64,000 bases of DNA. Source: Butyrivibrio sp. YAB3001 (lineage in GTDB: Bacteria; Bacillota; Clostridia; Lachnospirales; Lachnospiraceae). Positions 1 to 8,405 of the stretch are shown here, in pieces. Under the pieces are notes generated by a model. The model was not told the DNA's origin, did not search any database, and saw only the letters and a program-made list of their open reading frames with translations. The DNA lies in assembly GCF_900112195.1 (NCBI RefSeq), contig NZ_FOKR01000008.1, positions 106,174-170,173 on the forward strand, written 5' to 3'. Positions within the stretch are counted from its first letter, which is position 1; each line of letters starts with the position of its first letter. The position numbers and the translations under genes are program-made.

Positions 1-131
1 AGGATCTTGATGATACTGAGTTTTTAAATGTCAAGCTACTAACTGAACAGGATATTGTAAGTAGAATAAATGGCGGAGACTTTAAACAGGCTCTTCACGT
101 TTTGGCATACTACATCTATAAAAGCAAATAA
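1..131 (+). CDS. C-terminal end of an upstream gene (partial)
   Basis: An open frame runs in from the left edge (codons from base 3) and stops at TAA 129-131, leaving 42 residues that end in LAYYIYKSK. The fragment carries no diagnostic motif. The pattern FLNVKLL followed by a GGDFKQALHVLAYY helix is reminiscent of the C-terminal tail of NUDIX ADP-ribose pyrophosphatases, but that is a guess. A strong terminator follows 30 bases later, which supports this being the real end of a transcription unit. Confidence 0.55.
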   Translation, partial: DLDDTEFLNVKLLTEQDIVSRINGGDFKQALHVLAYYIYKSK

Positions 132-163
132 AAGAAAAAGATAATAAAAGAATAAGAATGCAA

Positions 164-222
164 AAGAGCAGTTTTGATGTGTTCATCATTTTGATGGATG
201 AGTCAAAACTGCTTTTTGTTTT
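164..222 (+). terminator. Rho-independent terminator of the upstream gene
   Basis: An 11-bp perfect stem (AGCAGTTTTGA at 167-177 with TCAAAACTGCT at 203-213) carries an inner loop and is followed by TTTTTGTTTT. It lies just after the partial CDS. Confidence 0.85.
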
Positions 223-274
223 ATGCGAAATTACGCTGGGTTTCTTATGAAATAAAATGTTCCAATATGGATGC
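213..274 (+). repeat. Post-terminator imperfect repeat, copy A
   Basis: Begins in the U-tract of the terminator and shares TTTTTGTTTTAT, GAAATT, TATGAAAT and an AAAATGYTCCNNTATGGAYGC-like block with 3423-3484, in the same order and almost the same spacing. Its function is unknown. Confidence 0.45.
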
Positions 275-516
275 TCACTCCCGTGATAGGATTATGTTGC
301 AGAAGTACAAGTGTATTAAAAATACAATATATACAAACAATTGTATAAATATACATCAATACACAGTATATTAGGTCAATTAATGAATAGAGAGAGAATA
401 ATCATACATAATTGTTAAAATGAGATTTAATCAGTATTTAGTGGCGTTTTCTTTCGATATAATCAATAAAAAAATCACAGAAATTTTATTATGAATTATG
501 TCTGATATATTGTATA
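275..516. other. AT-rich gene-free stretch
   Basis: No open frame with a ribosome binding site is seen here. The stretch is very AT-rich with several short inverted repeats, for example TACAAACAATTGTA around 320-333. It is most simply the upstream regulatory region of the chemoreceptor gene. No RNA family was recognised. Confidence 0.4.
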
Positions 517-545
517 TTGAATATAAATACACAATATTGTAATAA
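517..545 (+). promoter_or_regulatory. Putative sigma-A promoter of the chemoreceptor gene
   Basis: TTGAAT (517-522), a 17-base spacer and TAATAA (540-545), about 60 bases before the start codon. It is one of several possible pairs in this AT-rich region. Confidence 0.35.
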
Positions 546-607
546 AGGGGAATTTGTGATTCTGGTGTAATTATGTTTCTGTGCGCATATATGAGAGGTG
601 AATAATT

Positions 608-3088
608 ATGAGTGGAAATCAGACGAAGAGTAAGAAAGCGAGTTCTTTAAGTTCTGTTAAGGGCAAAATATTTGTAATGGGTGCTTTGGGAATTGCAACA
701 GCACTTATTATTGGTTTGGTAGGAGTTACCTCAATTACTAAGAATGCAAAGAACAGCGAACTTGCGTCAATAATCGATGATATAAATCTTCTTCAGGCCA
801 AGAATCAGGCAGATGACGTATTATATCAATATTATGTTGATGAACAGTATATAAATGATGCACTCTCTAATCTGGAACAAATGCAGTCAGAGTCATTAGA
901 GTTTGAGAAAAAAGCAGATGCAAGTTATCGTTCCTCCATTGATACCATAATTGAAAATGTTAATAAGCTAAAGGAAAATTATAATGAGATTCTGAGTATT
1001 CATTCTTCAAGAGGTTATGATGATTCAATTGGAAAATACAAGGAATTATCAGATAAATATCAGGAACTGGGCGCAAGTTTTACCAGCCTTGTAAATAATA
1101 ACGACTGGGTAGAGATTCAGTGGGAAAATGCTTCCGCTGGTCTTAGTGGACCTGTTGTAAAGGCTGATGGCAAAGAGTATTCCAAGGTCAGTTATAAGCA
1201 TAAGCTTCCTGAAGTCGGAAAAAGAAATAACCTCATCTTTCGTGTGGGCGGAACATTTACCTACAAAGCAAACTATTACATCACGAATATAGAACTCTCG
1301 AATGGAAAAGAAACAATTCCTGTTGACCTTACAAATGTTGAACTGATGGAAAAAGCAGGAGATGGCCTTGAAAATGCTGAAATGGCAGATTTTGACGGCA
1401 AAAGAGCTATAAAAGTCACAGGCAAATTTGATGCTGAAAATAGTAGATGGGAAGAAGTATCTACAACTCTTTCCATGATAGAGTATGACCCGGTTGCGTA
1501 TCCTATACTTCAGTATGATATTTATTTTGACCAGGGAGTATTTCCTGTGGATGTAGAAGTAAAATATGGTGGCGCGGTTTCAGGTGTGTATGGCTTTGCA
1601 GGAAGATTATCAGACTTACAAAACATGATAAAGACATATACCAAACTTGTTGTAGAAGGAAAAGATATTTCGTCAAATCTAAATGAGATAGAGAGCACAA
1701 TCAATGAACTTGAAGAAAATATCCCTAAGTATACAACAGACCCGGCTTTGGCTGATATATCCATGGAGTCTTTAAGCTCTTTAAAAACACTGTTTTATGA
1801 GATAAAAGATATTGATGCCAAGACTCTTTCCATAAAATCAGAAAACAGTACGATCAATTCTGACTTGAATCAGCTTTGCAGCCTTATGCAGAGCAAAGTT
1901 GTAGAAAATATGAATGCAGTCAGGTCAAGTGTGTATGTCATCATCATCGTTGTCCTTATTATCGGTATTGTTATACTTGTCTACATACTTGCAAGAGTCA
2001 GTATCGGAATCAACAAGAGCGTTAAATCATTCGACATGGCAATTAATGAGATTGCGTCAGGAAATATATCAACAAGAGCTGATTCTTCAGGAAGAGACGA
2101 ATTTGCGGTATTTGCATCAAGTCTTAATGATTTTATGGATACACTGGAAGATACTATTTCCAATGTAAAGAAAGTAACAGATGTTTTGACGGATGCGGGT
2201 ATTTCCCTTGAAGAAAGCGCAATGCGAACCAAGGACGTTGCAAGTGAGATAAACGGGACCATCAGTGATATTTCAAAAGGTGCTGATGAGCAGGCTAAGG
2301 ATATCGAGTCATCTTCTCAGAGGGTTGTTGACATCAGGAATAACATTCAGCAAATCCTTGAAAGTGTAGCAACTCTTTCTGATAAGGCTGCTGATATGGA
2401 AGCGAAGGGAAAAGAAGCTACCGGCAATATGGAAGGACTGACAAAATCAAGTGATTCCACAAATGAGGCCTTTTCAAGAATTGTTGAGCAGGTTAAAAAG
2501 ACAGATGATTCTGTAGGCAAAATTCAGGAAGCAGTCAGCCTTATTTCTTCAGTGGCAAATCAGATAAATCTGCTTTCACTTAATGCCAGCATAGAGGCTG
2601 CAAGAGCAGGAGAAGCGGGCAAGGGCTTTGCTGTAGTTGCCAGTGAAATCTCAAAACTTGCAGATCAGACTAATCAGTCTACAGGAATTATCGAAGGCAT
2701 TATTTCAGATCTGTCTGAAGAATCAAATCGTACAGTTGCAACAATCAATGAAGTCACAGAACGAATTGAAGAGCAGAAAAACAATATTGACTCAACAAAT
2801 GAGATATTTGGTATAGTCAGCACAGGAATAGACTTTACCGGAGAATCTGTTGTGGATGTTCTTGGTCAGGCAAGGTCTTGTGATAAAGCAGGAGAAGTAG
2901 TGGTTGACCTTATGACAAATCTTTCTGCAATTTCACAGGAAAATGCTGCTTCAGCTGAGACGGCTTCAACTTCAATGAATCAGCTTAACAATGAAACAGC
3001 CATGCTTGCAGATACATCTGCAGAACTAAAGAGACTTGCTGAAGAACTTAAAGAAAATCTTGAATTCTTTAAGATAAAAAATCAGTGA
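608..3088 (+). CDS. Methyl-accepting chemotaxis protein with beta-rich sensor insert
   Basis: A transmembrane chemoreceptor of 826 residues. TM1 is near residues 20-43 and TM2 near 441-463; between them is an unusually large ectodomain of about 395 residues. HAMP follows (about 464-518), then the cytoplasmic signalling helices, whose conserved hairpin tip ([18 protein letters not shown]) lies near 651-668. The ectodomain has helical flanks with a strand-rich block (about 166-330, many alternating hydrophobic residues, Gly/Asn turns, few helices) that resembles a carbohydrate-binding-module-like beta-sandwich more than the usual four-helix, Cache or PAS sensors. No che genes are adjacent, so it is an orphan receptor. 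The ATG follows GAGAGGTG. Membership in the MCP family is certain; the ligand is unknown, though a polysaccharide or sugar would suit the neighbourhood. Confidence 0.93.
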   Translation: MSGNQTKSKKASSLSSVKGKIFVMGALGIATALIIGLVGVTSITKNAKNSELASIIDDINLLQAKNQADDVLYQYYVDEQYINDALSNLEQMQSESLEFEKKADASYRSSIDTIIENVNKLKENYNEILSIHSSRGYDDSIGKYKELSDKYQELGASFTSLVNNNDWVEIQWENASAGLSGPVVKADGKEYSKVSYKHKLPEVGKRNNLIFRVGGTFTYKANYYITNIELSNGKETIPVDLTNVELMEKAGDGLENAEMADFDGKRAIKVTGKFDAENSRWEEVSTTLSMIEYDPVAYPILQYDIYFDQGVFPVDVEVKYGGAVSGVYGFAGRLSDLQNMIKTYTKLVVEGKDISSNLNEIESTINELEENIPKYTTDPALADISMESLSSLKTLFYEIKDIDAKTLSIKSENSTINSDLNQLCSLMQSKVVENMNAVRSSVYVIIIVVLIIGIVILVYILARVSIGINKSVKSFDMAINEIASGNISTRADSSGRDEFAVFASSLNDFMDTLEDTISNVKKVTDVLTDAGISLEESAMRTKDVASEINGTISDISKGADEQAKDIESSSQRVVDIRNNIQQILESVATLSDKAADMEAKGKEATGNMEGLTKSSDSTNEAFSRIVEQVKKTDDSVGKIQEAVSLISSVANQINLLSLNASIEAARAGEAGKGFAVVASEISKLADQTNQSTGIIEGIISDLSEESNRTVATINEVTERIEEQKNNIDSTNEIFGIVSTGIDFTGESVVDVLGQARSCDKAGEVVVDLMTNLSAISQENAASAETASTSMNQLNNETAMLADTSAELKRLAEELKENLEFFKIKNQ

Positions 3089-3152
3089 TCAGTAAAAGTA
3101 CAAAGCTAAGCTTTAAACTTTTTTGATACGCATATTTGTACCCCCCCTCCCA

Positions 3153-3193
3153 AGAGGCCTGCTAAGATTCTGCGTTACTTAGCAGGCCTTTTA
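3153..3193 (+). terminator. Terminator after the chemoreceptor gene
   Basis: A 12-bp perfect stem (AGGCCTGCTAAG at 3155-3166 with CTTAGCAGGCCT at 3178-3189) is followed by a short T tract. Confidence 0.88.
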
Positions 3194-3233
3194 CCTGTTC
3201 ATTTGACCCATTTTACTTTTTGAAATTATATAC

Positions 3234-3262
3234 TTGAATAAATACAATACTTGTGATATATT
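3234..3262 (+). promoter_or_regulatory. Promoter of tRNA-Leu
   Basis: TTGAAT (3234-3239), a 17-base spacer and TATATT (3257-3262), with an extended -10 TG one base upstream. It lies about 46 bases ahead of the tRNA. Confidence 0.55.
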
Positions 3263-3308
3263 AAAGAAGTTGTACGCCACAAGATGTTAGGCGATAATAA
3301 TTAAATAT

Positions 3309-3391
3309 GCCGGTGTGTCGGAATGGCAGACGATGCAGACTCAAAATCTGTTGTCCGCAAGGGCGTGTGGGTTCAAGTCCCACCACCGGCA
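3309..3391 (+). tRNA. tRNA-Leu (anticodon CAA)
   Basis: The acceptor strands GCCGGTG (3309-3315) and CACCGGC (3384-3390) pair fully. The anticodon loop CTCAAAA gives CAA, reading UUG. The long variable arm and GGTTCAA T-loop are typical of class II Leu tRNAs. The discriminator is A, and no CCA is encoded. It is a single gene with its own promoter and terminator. Confidence 0.95.
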
Positions 3392-3398
3392 CTATTAG

Positions 3399-3428
3399 AA
3401 CTCAGCAATGTTTTGCTGAGTTTTTTTG
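3399..3428 (+). terminator. Terminator of tRNA-Leu
   Basis: AACTCAGCAA (3399-3408) pairs with TTGCTGAGTT (3413-3422) and continues into a run of T. Confidence 0.88.
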
Positions 3429-3484
3429 TTTTATAAGAAATTGGTTCACACTCCTATGAAATGAAAATGCTCCGTTATGGACGC
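3423..3484 (+). repeat. Post-terminator imperfect repeat, copy B
   Basis: Matches copy A (213-274) from the terminator U-tract onward, including TATGAAAT and a closing TATGGACGC. A weaker echo (AAAAAGCTC, then TTCTGGA) lies near 3544-3562. The rest of 3485-3660 shows nothing recognisable. Confidence 0.45.
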
Positions 3485-3661
3485 GATTGATGTACAAAGA
3501 GTTGCAAAGAAACTCTTTGTCCTTGAATAAGTCCTATTACATAAAAAAGCTCAATTCTGGATCTTACGCCGTAATATGGCGTCCGGTAAAAAAATCACAC
3601 CTTTTTCGAAATCCTTTTCCCACCTTCATGCAAATACTCTAATGCGATTTTGACGCAAAAG

Positions 3662-3670
3662 TGTTATAAT
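3662..3670 (+). promoter_or_regulatory. Extended -10 promoter of the HD-GYP gene
   Basis: TGTTATAAT is an ideal extended -10 (TGnTATAAT) 52 bases before the start codon. No good -35 is seen at the right distance. Confidence 0.5.
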
Positions 3671-3722
3671 AGTAACGCACAGCTGTATAAATTGATTCGG
3701 TATTACATATGGGAAAAATTGC

Positions 3723-4805
3723 ATGAAGCTTGTTTCTGTCGATAAATTAGAGCCTGGACTGGTTGTGTCCGAGAATATATATACCATTGATGACCGCTTG
3801 GTGCTTCCTAAGGGGACTGTCCTTGACGATAAGGACATTGCCCGTATTAAAGCACATTCTCTTTACAATATATTCGTCGAGGACTATAAAAGAAATCCGC
3901 CTCCAAAGGATGAAAAGCCTAAGGAGGAATTGTCCTATCTTGAGAAACTCAAAAGATCTGAGCAATTTATCAAATTCAAAGAGCATATCGAGGAAAACGC
4001 AGAAAAGCTTGAAGAATCCTTCAGGATGATTGCCAATGGCACTATGCAGCTGGATATCGAAAAACTTACTGATCCTGTTTATCATCTTTTTGTAGAGGGG
4101 GGAGGAACAGCAGGCATTTTTGATATGCTTCATAATCTTAGAGACAACAGTGACGCTGTCTACATGCACTCATTAAATGTTTCACTTATAAGCAATACCA
4201 TAGCTACGTGGATGAGACTGCCTGAAGAACAGGTGCAGCTTGCCACTGCAGGAGGCCTTATTCATGATATAGGCAAGCTTATGGTGCCACAGAATCTTTT
4301 GAATAAAAAAACTCCTCTTAATCCGCAGGAGCAGATGATTCTAAGAGAGCATGTAAAAAAAGGCTATGAGCTTGTACTTCACAAAGATATCGACAGTCAT
4401 ATTAAAAATTGTGTGCTGATGCATCATGAGTTAAGAGATGGCTCAGGTTATCCCCTGGGACTTAAGACTCAGCAGATAGATGACATTGCATCAATAGTTG
4501 TTGTTGCAAATATTTATGATGAAATGACTTCAAAGAGATCATCGAGAGAGGCAATCTGTCCTTTCACTGTAATTGAGATGTTTGAGGAAGTCGGAATAGA
4601 AAAATTTGATCCTAACGTTATCATGACGTTTCTTTCTAATATAGTTAATACATTTATTGCTAATCGTGTAATGCTGAGCACCGGACAGGTGGGAGACATT
4701 ATCTTTATTAATCCTACTCATCTTTCTAAACCTGTGGTCAAATGCGGTACTGAATACATTGATCTACAGGCTAAAAAAGGTATATCCATTATCTCGTTGG
4801 TATAA
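3723..4805 (+). CDS. HD-GYP domain c-di-GMP phosphodiesterase
   Basis: A cytoplasmic protein of 360 residues predicted to hydrolyse cyclic di-GMP. The first ~55 residues resemble the small N-terminal domain often preceding HD-GYP (VDKLEPGLVVSENIY, then LVLPKGTVL). After a charged helical linker comes the HD-GYP domain (about 130-320) with the metal ligands HDIGK at 181-185, HHE at 234-236 and the hallmark DGSGYP at 239-244, so catalysis should be intact. There is no membrane segment or receiver domain, so how it is controlled is not visible. The start was taken as the first ATG after the extended -10 promoter; its ribosome site is weak. It forms a single-gene unit between the tRNA and the GT-B-like gene. 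Such enzymes usually lower c-di-GMP and favour motility. Confidence 0.9.
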   Translation: MKLVSVDKLEPGLVVSENIYTIDDRLVLPKGTVLDDKDIARIKAHSLYNIFVEDYKRNPPPKDEKPKEELSYLEKLKRSEQFIKFKEHIEENAEKLEESFRMIANGTMQLDIEKLTDPVYHLFVEGGGTAGIFDMLHNLRDNSDAVYMHSLNVSLISNTIATWMRLPEEQVQLATAGGLIHDIGKLMVPQNLLNKKTPLNPQEQMILREHVKKGYELVLHKDIDSHIKNCVLMHHELRDGSGYPLGLKTQQIDDIASIVVVANIYDEMTSKRSSREAICPFTVIEMFEEVGIEKFDPNVIMTFLSNIVNTFIANRVMLSTGQVGDIIFINPTHLSKPVVKCGTEYIDLQAKKGISIISLV

Positions 4806-4845
4806 TTGCACAAAAGCGGGAAACGAAATTTGTAAAAAGCGTTTC

Positions 4846-4874
4846 TTGCAGTATTTAAGCCAGTGATGTTATTA
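4846..4874 (+). promoter_or_regulatory. Possible promoter of the GT-like/symporter operon
   Basis: TTGCAG (4846-4851), a 17-base spacer and TTATTA (4869-4874). The -35 is fair and the -10 weak. Confidence 0.35.
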
Positions 4875-4901
4875 TTTCATTGTGGAAACTAAGTAATATG
4901 T

Positions 4902-4942
4902 TTTGGTTTCCTTAACCAAATAATCACTTGCCAAAGTTGGCA
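4902..4942 (+). promoter_or_regulatory. Two inverted repeats ahead of the GT-like gene
   Basis: TTTGGTT/AACCAAA (4902-4908 and 4914-4920) and TGCCAA-AG-TTGGCA (4929-4942). Both are perfect and sit between the putative promoter and the start codon. They could be operators or a 5'-UTR structure near the ribosome site. Confidence 0.4.
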
Positions 4943-4956
4943 GAATGGAAGAAAAC

Positions 4957-6432
4957 ATGACTGACAGATCGAGAATTATTTTTGGTAATAAGATTAGCGA
5001 CAAAGACTATAATAGCGCAGTTAAATCTAAAAAAGGCTACATAAAAAAATATGGTGATGATTCTGCCACAGATTATAAGGCTAATGTTACGGATAACAGC
5101 GTAATAGGACCCCTTCTTGGCGTTAAGAATATAGTAGTTTCTTCTAAAAAAACATCCGGCGAGGCAATTGATCCTGATAAGGGAATCATTGTTGGAAATA
5201 TCCGTATGGGCTTTGGGCATTACAGAATATCAATGGCTATGGCATCATATGCAAAACATCTTGGATATACACCTTACTGGATGGATCTTAATTCATATCC
5301 TGAGACAACATGTACCAAGGTCATAGGACATCAGAATGAGCTTTATTCACTTGGTTCAAGACTTTCCAAGAATCCGATTTTTAATAAACTGGTGTGGGAA
5401 CCTACCAATTACGAAGGCTTCAGAGCACTGACCTATAATGCAAAGGATCAGAAGAATGCAGAGCTTATGGCACCTGTTTATAAAGATGTGCCTAAGGATA
5501 TTCCGGTTATTGCAACTCATGTATGGCCTGCACAGGCTGCAATTCATGCAGGAATGAAGAATGTAGTTAATGCAATTCCTGATAACTGGCCGATGGCGCT
5601 TCATTTGTCTGAAGGAAGCGTTCATACAATTCAGTGTAAAAATGCGTATATGGGTTACCGCATTTTAAATGGAATGAATAAAAAGAATGTATGTCAGCCT
5701 ATGCCACAGGAGTCTCTTGTTTACACAGGTCATTATATTGATTATGAACTTGTCAGCAATATAGAAAAAGACTGTGAAGAGAGATTAAACAGAAAGAAAA
5801 ATGGAAAACCGATGCGTTTCCTTCTTACAATTGGAGGAGCAGGAGCTCAGAAGGAAATATTTGCTGAGATAATAAGGCATCTCATTCCTTATATCAAACA
5901 GAATAAAGCAATGCTTTATATCAACGTTGGTGATTACAGAAATGTATGGGATCAGCTTATAAATGAGATTCCTGATATGGCTGCTTTAAAGACAGAGCAT
6001 ATGGATGATTGGAATGATACTCTTGCTTTCACAGAAAAAGCATTGAATCCGGAAGAGAACATTACGGGTATACATGGTTTTTATCACAAAGACATCTTTG
6101 AAGCTGTTTATACAACAAACCTTTTGATGAGAAGCTGTGACGTCCTTGTTACAAAGCCTAGTGAACTTGCTTTTTATCCGGTTCCGAAGCTCTTTATAAA
6201 GAGAGTTGGTAAGCATGAGATGTGGGGGGCTATCCACTCTGCTGAGATTGGGGATGGAACACTGGAGTGCAGAGATATTCCGCATACAGTACAGATGCTT
6301 GACCAGTTCCTTGAAACAGAGCTTCTGGATGAGATGTGTGAATCCATAGTTCTTAACAAAAAAATGGGTATTTATGATGGGGCGAAAAAAGTAGTAGAGC
6401 TTGCGATGAAGCTTAAGGAGGGAAATAACTAA
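4957..6432 (+). CDS. GT-B-like protein of unknown function, coupled to a symporter
   Basis: 491 residues with no signal peptide or membrane span. I do not recognise a characterised family. A glycine-rich turn ending in GHYR within GNIRMGFGHYRIS, followed by a helix, resembles the nucleotide-sugar fold entry of MGDG-synthase/MurG-type GT-B glycosyltransferases. A second half starts with FLLTIGGAGAQKE and contains CDVLVTKPSELAFYPVPKLF, which looks like the donor-binding region of such enzymes. I chose ATG 4957 because GGAAG precedes it at good spacing; ATG 4945 is in frame but has no ribosome site and lies directly after the inverted repeat. Its TAA overlaps the ATG of the GPH symporter, so the two are made together, suggesting action on a transported glycoside or use of it as acceptor. 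The biochemical role is inferred only. Confidence 0.75.
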   Translation: MTDRSRIIFGNKISDKDYNSAVKSKKGYIKKYGDDSATDYKANVTDNSVIGPLLGVKNIVVSSKKTSGEAIDPDKGIIVGNIRMGFGHYRISMAMASYAKHLGYTPYWMDLNSYPETTCTKVIGHQNELYSLGSRLSKNPIFNKLVWEPTNYEGFRALTYNAKDQKNAELMAPVYKDVPKDIPVIATHVWPAQAAIHAGMKNVVNAIPDNWPMALHLSEGSVHTIQCKNAYMGYRILNGMNKKNVCQPMPQESLVYTGHYIDYELVSNIEKDCEERLNRKKNGKPMRFLLTIGGAGAQKEIFAEIIRHLIPYIKQNKAMLYINVGDYRNVWDQLINEIPDMAALKTEHMDDWNDTLAFTEKALNPEENITGIHGFYHKDIFEAVYTTNLLMRSCDVLVTKPSELAFYPVPKLFIKRVGKHEMWGAIHSAEIGDGTLECRDIPHTVQMLDQFLETELLDEMCESIVLNKKMGIYDGAKKVVELAMKLKEGNN

Positions 6433-7871
6433 TGGAACAAAAAATGAAACTGTCAGGTGCAGCCAAGGCATCCTATGGTCTTGGAGCGGTTGGTAAAGAT
6501 ATGGTGTACATGCTGTCTGCATCATATGTACTTTATTACTTTCAGGATATTTTAGGCGTCAGTGCTGCAGCAATGGGTGTTATTCTTATGGTTGCCCGTG
6601 TGTTTGACGCATTTAATGACCCGATCATGGGTGCAGTTGTAGCCAAGACAAAGACAAGATGGGGAAAATTCAGACCCTGGCTTTTGATTGGAACTGTTAC
6701 AAATGCAATAATTCTTTATCTTATGTTTTCTGCTCCGCCTGCACTTGATGCCAGTGGCATGGTAGCTTATGCGGCTGTTACATATATCTTATGGGGTGTT
6801 ACATATACAATGATGGATATTCCATATTGGTCAATGATTCCTGCGTTTACTGAAGGGGGTAAGGAAAGAGAAGGCCTTACAACTTTGGCTCGTTCCTGCG
6901 CAGGCGTTGGATCCGCGGTTATAACCATCATCACGGTCAAATCAGTATCTGCACTTGGCCATATGTTTGGCGGAACAGGAATAAGTGATCGTGAAGTAGA
7001 GAGAATTGGTTTCTCTTACTTCGCAATCGCTATAGCGATTTTGTTTGTTTTATTTACAATAATCTGCTGCATTAATGTAAAAGAGAAATCAACAGTTGAT
7101 ATGAAGACTGCAACTGTTGGAGAAATGTTCAAGGCACTTATCTCAAATGACCAGGCTATGGCTGTAGTTGTAGCAATTGTTATTGTAAACTGTTCAATCT
7201 ACATTACATCAAACCTTGTAATCTATTTCTTTAAATATGATTTTGGCGGCGCAGGCTGGAGAGATGATTATACACTGTTCTCAACCTTTGGCGGTGGAAT
7301 ACAGATACTTGCAATGATGCTCTTGTATCCATTCCTGAGAAAGTTCTTTACATCAATAAAGATTTATTTCATCAGTATGGGAATGGCAATTTGCGGATAT
7401 ATTTCACTTCTTGTATTGGCATCAACATCTATGACTAATGTATTATTACTCTTTATTCCAGGATTCTTTATCTTTGGAGCTAACGGAATGCTTGCGGTAA
7501 TCACAACTGTATTCCTTGCAAACACTGTTGACTACGGTGACCTTAAGAATAATCGCCGCGATGAGTCAGTTATATTCTCAATGCAGACCTTCGTTGTAAA
7601 ACTTGCTTCCGGTGTATCAGCATTTATCGCTGCACTTGCGCTTCAGGTACTTGCACTTTCTAATGACACAGAAGCTTCTGCAACAGCAATCGACTATTCA
7701 CTTGGTGTTGATACAGCTCAGAAGATGGGACTTAGAATGACAATGACTCTTATACCTATTGCAGGTCTTGTATTTGCAATCTTCTGGTTTAAGAAAAAAT
7801 ACATTCTGACTGATGAAAAGCTTCAGGAAATATCAGTTGAACTTGTTCAGAGAAAAACTAAGGATATGTAA
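6432..7871 (+). CDS. GPH-family sugar:cation symporter
   Basis: 479 residues and about 12 membrane segments, of the glycoside-pentoside-hexuronide (MelB-like) branch of the major facilitator superfamily. Family hallmarks are the opening GLGAVGKDMVYML, the FNDPIMGAVVAKTKTRWGKFRPW stretch in the first cytoplasmic loop region (the conserved Asp and Arg/Lys of MelB-type carriers) and the central charged loop. It probably imports an oligosaccharide or glucuronide with Na+ or H+. The start codon overlaps the upstream stop as TAATG, so translation is coupled to the GT-like protein. There is no glycosidase in the pair, which is unusual for this family. A terminator follows directly. The substrate cannot be read from the sequence. 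Confidence 0.9.
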   Translation: MEQKMKLSGAAKASYGLGAVGKDMVYMLSASYVLYYFQDILGVSAAAMGVILMVARVFDAFNDPIMGAVVAKTKTRWGKFRPWLLIGTVTNAIILYLMFSAPPALDASGMVAYAAVTYILWGVTYTMMDIPYWSMIPAFTEGGKEREGLTTLARSCAGVGSAVITIITVKSVSALGHMFGGTGISDREVERIGFSYFAIAIAILFVLFTIICCINVKEKSTVDMKTATVGEMFKALISNDQAMAVVVAIVIVNCSIYITSNLVIYFFKYDFGGAGWRDDYTLFSTFGGGIQILAMMLLYPFLRKFFTSIKIYFISMGMAICGYISLLVLASTSMTNVLLLFIPGFFIFGANGMLAVITTVFLANTVDYGDLKNNRRDESVIFSMQTFVVKLASGVSAFIAALALQVLALSNDTEASATAIDYSLGVDTAQKMGLRMTMTLIPIAGLVFAIFWFKKKYILTDEKLQEISVELVQRKTKDM

Positions 7872-7878
7872 TCCTTCA

Positions 7879-7940
7879 AAAAAAGGGTGGTTTCTGCCAA
7901 TGCTTTCAGGGCGGTGCGCAGATTGCCACCCTTTTAATTT
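7879..7940 (+). terminator. Terminator of the GT-like/symporter operon
   Basis: AAAAGGGTGG (7881-7890) pairs with CCACCCTTTT (7927-7936) around a partly structured 36-base loop, then a T-rich tail. Confidence 0.75.
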
Positions 7941-8072
7941 TATGCGTTTTATTGTATTCTATATGTTGTAGTGTTTTATAGTAAACGTCAGATATATCTG
8001 GTGTTCACTATATGTTTACAGCCATTTTTTAATACAACATATTGGAAGAATCACAACAAAAAGAGTGATACT

Positions 8073-8399
8073 ATGACATGCAAAAATGCTGATAAGATCA
8101 TTACACAATTTTTGGATGATGATCTTAATAATCAAGAACTTGGAGATTTTTTGAATCATATTGATAACTGCCCGGAGTGCAAGGAGGAACTGACAATTCA
8201 GTTCCTCGTTAAAGTTGGCATGAAGAGACTTGAGGATGGAAATAATTTCAACCTTAAGTATGAGCTTGATAATATGCTAGGTGATGCGAGAAAAAGGCTG
8301 AATATGAGAAGATATCTTTTCTTTGCCAGCCTTATCCTTGAATTCTTAGTTGCAGCGCTTGCGGTATCCACAGTTGTATTAGCTATAGCAATCGGGTGA
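8073..8399 (+). CDS. Anti-sigma-like zinc-finger membrane protein
   Basis: 108 residues from ATG 8073. The frame is open further upstream, but the protein-like sequence begins at MTCKNADKIITQF. The N-terminal half has an HxxxCxxC arrangement (HIDNCPEC near 30-37) preceded by an early Cys, as in zf-HC2/ZAS anti-sigma factors. One membrane segment lies at the C terminus (YLFFASLILEFLVAALAVSTVVLAIAI). No sigma factor gene is next to it; instead polA starts 6 bases downstream, so the two are almost certainly cotranscribed. It may bind a distant ECF sigma factor, or be a redox or zinc-sensing membrane anchor that only borrows the fold. The ribosome site (GAGTG) is weak, so the start is uncertain. 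Confidence 0.65.
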   Translation: MTCKNADKIITQFLDDDLNNQELGDFLNHIDNCPECKEELTIQFLVKVGMKRLEDGNNFNLKYELDNMLGDARKRLNMRRYLFFASLILEFLVAALAVSTVVLAIAIG

Positions 8400-8405
8400 G
8401 AGATT

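Noticed and set aside
3309..3484. Integrative element attachment site at tRNA-Leu
   Set aside because: No integrase, no direct repeat of the tRNA 3' end and no foreign gene block follow; the tRNA is followed by its own terminator and a housekeeping-type gene.
3747..4169. Minus-strand open frame opposite the HD-GYP gene
   Set aside because: It lies opposite conserved coding sequence, has no ribosome site and no recognisable protein pattern. The many other antisense open frames in the window were dismissed for the same reason.
4820..4860. cre site before the GT-like/symporter operon
   Set aside because: TGTAAAAAGCGTTTCT looks similar but has an extra base that breaks the consensus spacing.
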